From Frankiales bacterium (lineage in GTDB: Bacteria > Actinomycetota > Actinomycetes > Mycobacteriales > SCTD01): a stretch of 5,061 nt of DNA. Positions 1 through 5,061 of this stretch are shown piece after piece. Both the position numbers and the translations under genes were made by a program. The DNA is taken from the NCBI GenBank assembly GCA_004299215.1, contig SCTD01000221.1, positions 1-5,061 of the forward strand, written 5' to 3'. The notes beneath the pieces are model-generated. The model was not told the DNA's origin. It did not search any database and worked only from the letters and a program-made list of their open reading frames with translations. Numbering within the stretch: position 1 is the stretch's first letter; every line of letters begins with the position of its first letter.

Positions 1-767
1 ACCGGGTCGTGAACTTCGCGCAGGCGGGACTCGGCGCGGTCCCCGCGGTGCTCGCGCTGCTGCTGCTCACCGTCAAGGACGTGCCCTACCTGCTCGTCCT
101 CCCGGTGCTCGTCCTGGGCGCGCTCGCGCTCGGGGCGCTGGTGGAGGTCGCGTTCATCCGGCGCTTCACGTCGTCGCCGCGGCTGGTGCTGTCCGTGGTG
201 ACGATCGGCGTGGCGCAGCTGCTGGCCTACGTCGAGTTCCAGGTGCCGAAGTGGGTGTCCGGCGACGTCCTCCCGCCGAGCTCCTTCCCGACGCCGTTCA
301 GCGACGCGACCGCCACCATCGGCGGCACCGTCTTCAGCGGCGACTCGCTGATGGCGGTGCTGGTCAGCGCCGGGGCGGTCGTTGCCCTGGGGGTCTTCCT
401 GCGTCGTACCCGGCTGGGCAAGGCCGTGCGCGCGTCGGCCGAGAACCCCGAGCGCGCAGCCCTTCTCGGCATCCCGGTCCGCCGGGTGCACCTGGTCGTG
501 TGGATGCTCGCGGCTGTCCTGTCCGCGCTCGGCATCTTCCTGCGCGCGCCGCTCGTGGGCCTGCCCATCGGGACCATCACCGGCCCGTCGATCCTGCTCC
601 CCGCCCTCGCGGCGGCGGTGATCGCCCGGATGGAGAGCCTGCCGGTCGCCTTCGGCGCCGGGATCGCGCTGGGGGTCGTCGACCTGTCGACCTTCTACTC
701 CACCAAGGACTCCCGGCTCTCCGCGGCGATCCTGCTGCCCGTCATCCTCGTCGCCCTGCTGCTGCAG
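1..767 (+). other. LivH-like permease domain (N-terminal half of the fusion, incomplete)
   Basis: This segment encodes hydrophobic helices typical of LivH. It begins inside the family's N-terminal N-F-A-Q motif, so at least the first helix is missing from the window. A long extracytoplasmic loop (about residues 77-112, counting the valine at base 9 as 1) is followed by the R-L-G-K-A-V-R-A coupling helix and a last group of helices ending near L252. The domain assignment rests on these motifs and on its position before a recognisable LivM half. Confidence 0.85.
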
Positions 768-1925
768 CGCGGCGCGTTCTCCCGGGCCGGTGAGGCAGCG
801 AACGCGTCCTACCGCGCCGTGCACGAGCCCAAGGGCGTGCCGGTGCAGCTGCGCCACCTCAAGGAGGTCGTGCTCGGGCAGCGGGTGGTGGCCGTCGTGG
901 TGGCGGCCGCTGCGCTCGGCCTGCCGTTCCTGGTCGGGCCGCTCTACCAGAACGACGCGAGCCTGGTGCTGCTCTACGCGCTGCTCGGTCTGAGCCTGGT
1001 CCTGCTGACCGGCTGGGCCGGCCAGATCAGCCTGGGCCAGTTCGCCTTCTTCGGCATCGGCGCGGCGGTCGGGGGCGGCCTGGCTGCCGACGCCAACGCC
1101 GACTTCTTCGTCAGCGTGTTCCTGGCCGGGCTGGTGGGCGCGCTCATGGCCGTGCTCGTCGGCCTGCCCGCGCTGCGCATGCCGGGGCTCTACCTCGCGG
1201 TCACGACGCTGGCCTTCGCCGCGACGACGGCGTCGTTCTTCCTCAACCGCGAGTACTTCGGCTGGGTGCTCCCCGAGCCGTCCAACCAGGTCGTCCGGCC
1301 GGTGCTCTACGGCCGCGTCGACGCCTCCGGCGACCTGGCCTTCTACTACCTGTGCCTGGCCTTCCTGGTCGCCGGCGTGCTGTCGCTGCGGGCGATGCGT
1401 CGCAGCCGTACGGGCCGGGTGCTCATCGCCGCGCGCGACAACCCACGCGCGGCCCAGGCCTACGGCGTGGGGCTGGTGCGCGCGAAGCTGGCCGCCTTCG
1501 CGATGTCGGGCTTCCTCGCCGCCGTCGCGGGCGCGCTGTTCGCCTACCAGCAAGGTGCCGTCGACGCCGGTGCCTTCCCGGTTACCGCCAGCCTCTCGGT
1601 CTTCGCGATGGTCGTCGTGGGTGGGCTGTCCCGGCCGATGGGCGCGGTGCTCGGTGCCATCTACCTCGTCGGGTTGGAGCGTGTCCCGGGCCTGCGCGAG
1701 ATCGAGCTCGTGCAGCTGCTGACCACCGGCGTGGGCCTGATCATCCTGCTGCTCCTGCTGCCCGGCGGCTTCACCGCTGCGGTGCTCAACGTGCGCGACG
1801 CGTTCCTGCGGAGGGTCGCCGCCAAGCACGGCATCGACGTGCCGAGCCTGAACGCCGACCGGCTGCAGGAGCAGCCCGCGGACGAGCTCCACGTCCCGGC
1901 GGTGCCCGTCGGGAGCCGGTCATGA
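1..1925 (+). CDS. Fused LivH-LivM branched-chain amino acid-type ABC transporter permease (5' truncated)
   Basis: This is a membrane permease of the HAAT (LivHMGFJ) ABC importer family, with both permease subunits in one chain. The frame is already open at base 3, where the codons read R-V-V-N-F-A-Q, matching the conserved internal LivH motif (R-V-V/I-N-F-A-Q/H-G). The GTG at base 9 is therefore an internal valine, not a start; the N-terminus lies upstream. Counting that valine as residue 1, the LivH half runs to about 253 and contains the cytoplasmic coupling segment at 134-155 (key residues G137, R141, N146, P147, G154). A polar linker spans about 254-291. The LivM half follows, with GWAGQISLGQFAFFGIGA at 335-352 and a second coupling segment, TGRVLIAARDNPRAAQAYG, at 468-486. 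A hydrophilic tail covers about 589-638. The two halves would form the pore that the ATPases of the next gene drive. The stop overlaps the next start (ATGA). The family call is strong; the substrate is unknown, since HAAT systems also carry amides, urea and aromatic acids. Confidence 0.93.
   Translation, partial: RVVNFAQAGLGAVPAVLALLLLTVKDVPYLLVLPVLVLGALALGALVEVAFIRRFTSSPRLVLSVVTIGVAQLLAYVEFQVPKWVSGDVLPPSSFPTPFSDATATIGGTVFSGDSLMAVLVSAGAVVALGVFLRRTRLGKAVRASAENPERAALLGIPVRRVHLVVWMLAAVLSALGIFLRAPLVGLPIGTITGPSILLPALAAAVIARMESLPVAFGAGIALGVVDLSTFYSTKDSRLSAAILLPVILVALLLQRGAFSRAGEAANASYRAVHEPKGVPVQLRHLKEVVLGQRVVAVVVAAAALGLPFLVGPLYQNDASLVLLYALLGLSLVLLTGWAGQISLGQFAFFGIGAAVGGGLAADANADFFVSVFLAGLVGALMAVLVGLPALRMPGLYLAVTTLAFAATTASFFLNREYFGWVLPEPSNQVVRPVLYGRVDASGDLAFYYLCLAFLVAGVLSLRAMRRSRTGRVLIAARDNPRAAQAYGVGLVRAKLAAFAMSGFLAAVAGALFAYQQGAVDAGAFPVTASLSVFAMVVVGGLSRPMGAVLGAIYLVGLERVPGLREIELVQLLTTGVGLIILLLLLPGGFTAAVLNVRDAFLRRVAAKHGIDVPSLNADRLQEQPADELHVPAVPVGSRS
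882..1772 (+). other. LivM-like permease domain (C-terminal half of the fusion)
   Basis: This segment encodes a second set of membrane helices with the LivM hallmarks: G-W-A-G-Q-I-S-L-G-Q at residues 335-344, L-R-M-P-G-L-Y-L-A-V at 389-398 (LivM commonly has L-R-L-x-G-x-Y-x-A), and the R-x-N-P-x-A-A coupling helix around 476-482. The closing helix L-L-L-L-L-P-G-G-F ends near 588, as in free-standing LivM proteins. It is joined to LivH by about 38 polar residues. Confidence 0.88.
1911..1915 (+). promoter_or_regulatory. Shine-Dalgarno-like site for the MFS-LivF-LivG gene
   Basis: GGGAG lies six bases upstream of the ATG at 1922, inside the last codons of the permease gene. It supports this ATG as the real start rather than the far-upstream open frame that extends back to 1352. 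The ATGA overlap suggests coupled translation of the two transporter genes. Confidence 0.6.
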
Positions 1926-4819
1926 GGGGCCGACTGGCGGCGATCACGGGGGGCGCGAGCGCGACCCCGCTGCTGATCCTGTTCGCCTTCAACCTCGTCG
2001 ACGAGTTCGACCGGGTGGCGTTCGGCGTGCTCACCCCCGAGATCCGCGACACCTTCGGGCTGTCCGACAGCGGGATCGTCGCCATCGCCTCGATCGCCGG
2101 GGTGACCGCGCTGCTCGCCGCGCTGCCGATCGGCGTGCTCGCCGACCGCTTCCGGCGGGTCCGCATGGCCGGCCTGGGTGCCGGGGTGTGGGGCGGCATG
2201 ACGATCGTGACGGCGCTGTCGCCCGTCGCGTGGGTGCTGACCGCGGCGCGCATGGGCGCGGGCATCGGCCGGGTCGTCAACGAGCCGGTGCACGCCAGTC
2301 TGCTCACCGACTACTACGAGCCGGAGCACCACCCCAAGGTCTTCGCGTTCCACCGGCTGGCCAACCCGATCGGTCTCGCCAGCGCGCTGGTCATCGGCGT
2401 GCTCGGCTCGATGTGGGACTGGCGGCTGGTCTTCGTCGCGCTCTCCATCCCGACGTTCCTGCTGCTGCCGGCGCTCTTCCGGCTGCGCGAGCCGCTGCGC
2501 GGGGAGAGCGTCGACCCGGAGACGGCGAGCAGAGCCGCTGCCGCGGGCAGCGTGCCGTTCGGCGAGGCGCGCCGGCAGCTGTTCGCGATCCGCACGCTGC
2601 GCCGGGTGTGGGTCGCCTTCCCGGTTCTCGGCATCGCCGTGATCAGCATGACCCAGCTGGTCAGCCTGTTCTTCGAGCGCGTCTACGGCTACGGCCCGAT
2701 GGGCCGCGGCGTCGTCACGTTCCTGTCCGGCCTCGGCATCGTCGTCGGGCTGGTCGTGGGCCAGCGGCTGGCCACCCGCGCGCTGGTCGCCGGGACGCCC
2801 GAGCGCCTCGCGACGTACGACGGGCTGGCCATCGCCGGGATCGGCGTCGGCCTGGTCGGCATGGTGGTCTCGCCGTACGGCTGGCTGTCCGCCGTCTTCA
2901 ACCTGCTCACCGGGATCGCCATCGGGGCCTACCAGCCCTGCTACTACACGCTCGTCGGCATCGTCAGCCCGGCGCGTGTCCGGGCGCAGGCCTACGCCTG
3001 GGCCATCCTCTACCTCGGCGGGGGAGCGCTGTTCGCGCCGATGCTCGCGGACCTCGGGGAGAGCTCCGGCTACCGGCTGGCGCTGGCGGTCCTCGCCGCG
3101 ACACTCTTCGCCGGCGGCCTCGTCGTCATGACCGCCGCCTCGTCGGTCCGCCGCGACGCGGAGCAGGCGCTGGCGACGCTGCGGACGGCCGCCGAGCTCG
3201 ACGAGCAGCTGCGCTCCAGCGGCGACGCCGCCCTGCTCACCGTGCGCGGGCTCGACGTCGCCTACGACGGCGTGCAGGTGCTCTTCGGCGTCGACCTCGA
3301 GATCCAGGAGGGGGAGATCGTCGCCCTGCTCGGCACGAACGGCGCCGGGAAGTCGACGCTGCTCAACGCCGTCAGCGGTCTCACCGACCCGGTGGGCGGT
3401 GCGATCTTCTACGCCGGCCGCGACATCACGCACGCCGACGCGGTGCAGACCGCTCACCTCGGCATCGTCCAGATGCCCGGCGGCAAGGGCGCTTTCCCGA
3501 CCCTGACGGTTGCCGAGCACTTCGACCTCGCGGGCTGGCTGCACGCCAGGGACGACGGCTTCGACGCGCGGGTGCAGGAGGTGCTGCAGCGCTTCCCGCG
3601 GCTGGGGGAGCGCTGGGACACCGCGGCCGGCGCGCTGTCCGGGGGCGAGCAGCAGCAGCTGGCGCTCGGGATGGCGTTCGTCGCGCGACCGAGGCTGCTG
3701 CTCATCGACGAGCTCTCGCTCGGGCTCGCCCCGACCGTCGTCACGACGCTGCTCGACATGGTGCGCGACATCCACGCGCAGGGGACGACCGTCGTGGTCG
3801 TCGAGCAGAGCGTCAACATCGCGCTCGCGCTGGCCGAGCGGGCGTACTTCCTGGAGAAGGGGCAGGTGCGCTTCTCCGGGCCGACCGCAGACCTGCTCGG
3901 CCGCGAGGACGTGCTGCGCTCGGTGTTCCTGGCCGGCGCCAGCGCCGGTGCGGTGACGGTGCCGCGGCTCGAGGAGCACGACATCGACGTCGCCCACGGG
4001 CCGGTTCTCCAGTGCCACGGGCTGAGCGTGCGGTTCGGCGGCGTCGCGGCCGTCCAGGACGTGGACCTGTCCGTGCTGCCGGGCGAGGTGGTCGGCCTCG
4101 TCGGCGCGAACGGCGCGGGCAAGACGACGCTGTTCGACCTGCTCAGCGGCTACCTCGAGCCGAGCGGCGGCCGGGTCCGCCTCGACGGGCGCGACGTCAC
4201 GGGCTGGTCGCCCGACCGCCGGGCGATGGCCGGCCTCGGCCGCAGCTTCCAGGACGCGCGCATCTTCGGGTCGCTGACCGTCGCGGAGAACCTCGCGGTG
4301 TCGCTCGAGCGCCACCTCGAGGTGCGCAGCTACCTCGCGTCCGGGGTCTTCCTGCCCGACGCCCGTCGTGGTGAGGACGACGTCGCCTACAGCGTCGAGG
4401 ACCTCGTCGAGCTGCTCGGCCTGGGGGCACTGCGGGACAAGCAGGTGCGCGAGCTGTCGACCGGGAGCCGGCGCATCGTCGACCTCGGCATGGCCCTGGC
4501 GCACGACCCGACCGTGCTGCTGCTCGACGAGCCGTCCTCGGGCATCGCGCAGCGCGAGACCGAGGCGCTCGGGCCGCTGCTGCTCAAGCTGCGGGACGAC
4601 ACCGGCTGCGCGCTGCTGGTGATCGAGCACGACATGCCGCTGCTGTCGTCGGTGTGCGACCGGCTGGTGGCGCTCGAGCTGGGCCGGGTCATCGCCCAGG
4701 GGTCACCGGACGAGGTGCTGAACGACGACCGGGTCGTGCGCTCCTACCTCGGTGGCGACTCGACCGCGGTGCTGCGCAGCGGTGACGTGGCCCCCGCCCG
4801 CGTCGGAGGTGTGCGGTGA
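1922..4819 (+). CDS. MFS transporter fused to LivF-type and LivG-type ABC ATPases
   Basis: A 965-residue three-module protein. Residues 14-407 form a 12-helix MFS carrier with a motif A-like loop, GVLADRFRRVR, at 71-81. Residues 408-437 are a charged, probably helical linker. Residues 438-670 are a LivF-like ATPase: Walker A GTNGAGKST 471-479, signature LSGGE 572-576, Walker B LLLIDE 592-597, and Q629 at the switch position. After a short linker, residues 695-944 are a LivG-like ATPase: Walker A GANGAGKTT 728-736, Q-loop Q777, signature LSTGS 845-849, Walker B VLLLDEP 865-871, and H903 in I-E-H-D-M. A short tail ends at 965. The ATPase halves presumably dimerise and drive the LivH-LivM permease encoded just upstream. 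An even number of MFS helices with cytoplasmic ends would put the ATPases in the cytoplasm, as required. The start at 1922 is chosen because MFS homology begins within about 15 residues, a ribosome site precedes it and it overlaps the upstream stop. LivF and LivG are normally separate; the MFS fusion is the odd part. The open frame is unbroken, so a sequencing frameshift need not be invoked. Confidence 0.92.
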   Translation: MRGRLAAITGGASATPLLILFAFNLVDEFDRVAFGVLTPEIRDTFGLSDSGIVAIASIAGVTALLAALPIGVLADRFRRVRMAGLGAGVWGGMTIVTALSPVAWVLTAARMGAGIGRVVNEPVHASLLTDYYEPEHHPKVFAFHRLANPIGLASALVIGVLGSMWDWRLVFVALSIPTFLLLPALFRLREPLRGESVDPETASRAAAAGSVPFGEARRQLFAIRTLRRVWVAFPVLGIAVISMTQLVSLFFERVYGYGPMGRGVVTFLSGLGIVVGLVVGQRLATRALVAGTPERLATYDGLAIAGIGVGLVGMVVSPYGWLSAVFNLLTGIAIGAYQPCYYTLVGIVSPARVRAQAYAWAILYLGGGALFAPMLADLGESSGYRLALAVLAATLFAGGLVVMTAASSVRRDAEQALATLRTAAELDEQLRSSGDAALLTVRGLDVAYDGVQVLFGVDLEIQEGEIVALLGTNGAGKSTLLNAVSGLTDPVGGAIFYAGRDITHADAVQTAHLGIVQMPGGKGAFPTLTVAEHFDLAGWLHARDDGFDARVQEVLQRFPRLGERWDTAAGALSGGEQQQLALGMAFVARPRLLLIDELSLGLAPTVVTTLLDMVRDIHAQGTTVVVVEQSVNIALALAERAYFLEKGQVRFSGPTADLLGREDVLRSVFLAGASAGAVTVPRLEEHDIDVAHGPVLQCHGLSVRFGGVAAVQDVDLSVLPGEVVGLVGANGAGKTTLFDLLSGYLEPSGGRVRLDGRDVTGWSPDRRAMAGLGRSFQDARIFGSLTVAENLAVSLERHLEVRSYLASGVFLPDARRGEDDVAYSVEDLVELLGLGALRDKQVRELSTGSRRIVDLGMALAHDPTVLLLDEPSSGIAQRETEALGPLLLKLRDDTGCALLVIEHDMPLLSSVCDRLVALELGRVIAQGSPDEVLNDDRVVRSYLGGDSTAVLRSGDVAPARVGGVR
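1961..3142 (+). other. MFS carrier domain, 12 predicted helices, possibly Spinster-like
   Basis: Residues 14-407 of the fusion. Helix estimates by eye: 16-37, 50-73, 83-99, 101-120, 144-163, 166-187, then a cytoplasmic central loop of about 40 residues (188-228), then 230-252, 262-282, 299-318, 320-345, 354-377 and 384-405. Charged residues sit in or near the helices: D27, E28, D30 and R31 in helix 1, and R110, R117 and E121 in helix 4. The helix 1 pattern (D-x-x-D-R, then L-T-P-E-I and G-L-S-D-S) resembles Spinster/ACS-type MFS proteins, but this subfamily call is from memory. Uptake versus export and the substrate are unknown. Confidence 0.85.
3233..3931 (+). other. LivF-type ABC ATPase domain
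   Basis: Residues 438-670. It has complete Walker A (K477), a canonical LSGGE-QQQ signature and Walker B with catalytic E597. The LivF character shows in L-S-L-G-L-A-P after Walker B (599-604 region), F-P-T-L-T-V after the Q-loop region, and V-E-Q-S in place of the usual switch histidine. Two departures from the commonest LivF text are visible: D-E-L-S instead of D-E-P-S after Walker B, and V-Q-M-P-G-G (Q517) where many LivF proteins have V-P-E-G. Confidence 0.92.
4004..4753 (+). other. LivG-type ABC ATPase domain
   Basis: Residues 695-944. Walker A (K734), G-R-S-F-Q Q-loop (Q777), Walker B with E870 and switch H903 are all present. The LivG character shows in R-S-F-Q-D-A-R-I-F, the long insertion between Q-loop and signature (about residues 792-825), the I-E-H-D-M switch and the C-terminal V-R-S-Y-L-G ending. 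The signature is LSTGS rather than LSGGQ; relaxed signatures are known in this family (E. coli LivG has LAYGQ). Confidence 0.92.
4805..4810 (+). promoter_or_regulatory. Strong Shine-Dalgarno site for the secreted-protein gene
   Basis: GGAGGT is a near-perfect anti-Shine-Dalgarno match with a five-base gap to the GTG at 4816. It lies inside the last codons of the MFS-ABC gene and fixes the start of the third gene. The GTG at 4811 is too close to the site and is in the frame of the upstream gene. Confidence 0.8.
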
Positions 4820-4884
4820 GGCGCGTCGCGATCCTGCTGCTCGCCGGCACGGCCCTGGTCTGGGGCGCTGCCCCTGCCGTCGCG
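4816..4884 (+). other. Signal peptide of the secreted protein
   Basis: Residues 1-23: basic M-R-R start, hydrophobic core with leucine run L7-L9, and small residues before the cut (A21-V22-A23). Cleavage one residue later, after A24, is equally possible. There is no twin-arginine consensus beyond the R-R pair (it lacks the F-L-K context) and no lipobox cysteine, so ordinary Sec export is the best reading. Confidence 0.75.
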
Positions 4885-5061
4885 GCCGAGGGCGACCCGG
4901 TGACCGGCTATTGGGCGCGTACGAACACCGGCCTCCCGGTGCCCGTGCAGCCTCCGGACCCGGTCCCGGAGGGCGGCACCTGGGTCGCCGCCGACCCGAG
5001 CGGACCGCTTGCGCTCAGCGCGCTGCGGACGGGCCTGGCCGACGGGCTGGTGGCGGTCGAG
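4816..5061 (+). CDS. Secreted protein of unknown function with Sec signal peptide (3' truncated)
   Basis: The first 82 codons of a gene that continues past the window, starting with GTG four bases before the end of the MFS-ABC stop (GTGA overlap). The N-terminus has two arginines, a hydrophobic core (V4 to about W16) and an A-V-A/A site at 21-24, a good signal peptidase I site. The mature start is proline- and glycine-rich, with T-G-Y-W-A-R at 30-35 and V-P-E-G-G-T-W-V at 50-57, then A-D-P-S-G-P and A-L-S-A-L-R. There is no cysteine in the visible part, so it is not a lipoprotein and differs from typical lipoprotein substrate-binding partners of HAAT importers in Gram-positive bacteria. I do not recognise the family. 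Position suggests an extracellular or wall-side role linked to the transporter, which is inference. The reading frame is well supported even though it is short and cut off. Confidence 0.82.
   Translation, partial: MRRVAILLLAGTALVWGAAPAVAAEGDPVTGYWARTNTGLPVPVQPPDPVPEGGTWVAADPSGPLALSALRTGLADGLVAVE

Noticed and set aside
9..11. GTG as the start of the permease gene
   Set aside because: The codons before it (R-V at 3-8) continue the conserved LivH R-V-V-N-F-A-Q motif, and starting here would remove the first LivH helix. The gene is cut by the window edge.
1352..1921. Open frame extending the MFS-ABC gene 190 codons upstream
   Set aside because: This part overlaps the LivM coding region and translates to arginine/alanine/glycine-rich text without motifs. 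The ATG at 1922 has a ribosome site, a stop overlap and immediate MFS homology.
3933..3948. Perfect inverted repeat CCGGCGC-CA-GCGCCGG
   Set aside because: It lies in the codons for the alanine/glycine linker after the LivF domain, has only a two-base gap and no T-run, and short GC palindromes are common by chance here. A terminator or operator role is not supported.
2188..4374. A 728-codon + strand frame inside the MFS-ABC gene
   Set aside because: It is an out-of-frame shadow rich in R, A, G and P, with no domain signature, fully covered by a well-supported gene.
1661..4630. A 989-codon open frame on the - strand covering most of the MFS-ABC gene
   Set aside because: Long antisense frames are expected opposite GC-rich genes with strong third-position GC. 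Its translation is a low-complexity mix of R, H, Q, D, E, A and P with no hydrophobic core or recognisable motif, while the + strand frame has complete MFS and ABC motifs.
1..5061. CRISPR arrays, tRNA or rRNA genes, insertion sequences, attachment sites, riboswitches
   Set aside because: The window is coding from end to end on the + strand. I saw no spaced direct repeats, no tRNA-like cloverleaf, no transposase-like frame and no non-coding gap in which such elements could sit.

Overview
The window is a very GC-rich, densely packed stretch of bacterial chromosome. High GC, GTG starts, four-base stop/start overlaps and a fused permease architecture all point to an actinobacterium (Actinomycetota). 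A Nocardioides-like or related lineage is a guess that the sequence alone cannot settle. All genes read on the + strand and there is no intergenic DNA.

Layout: (1) From base 1 to 1925 is the 3' part of a gene for a fused LivH-LivM permease of the branched-chain amino acid (HAAT) ABC transporter family. Its true start lies upstream of the window. (2) Bases 1922-4819 encode a 965-residue three-module protein: an N-terminal 12-helix MFS transporter, then a LivF-type ABC ATPase, then a LivG-type ABC ATPase. (3) Bases 4816-5061 hold the beginning of a gene for a secreted protein with a clear Sec signal peptide and an unrecognised mature domain; it runs off the right edge.

The three genes are joined by ATGA and GTGA overlaps, each with a Shine-Dalgarno-like stretch just upstream, so they almost certainly form one translationally coupled operon. 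Together genes 1 and 2 supply every membrane and ATPase part of a LivHMFG importer in two polypeptides, with an extra MFS transporter attached covalently to the ATPase pair. No periplasmic or lipoprotein substrate-binding protein is visible in the window, and the secreted product of gene 3 does not look like one in the part seen.

The most interesting feature is the MFS-LivF-LivG fusion. It links a secondary carrier to the motor domains of a primary importer, and its role is not explained by standard HAAT transporter biology. The substrate cannot be deduced from the sequence.
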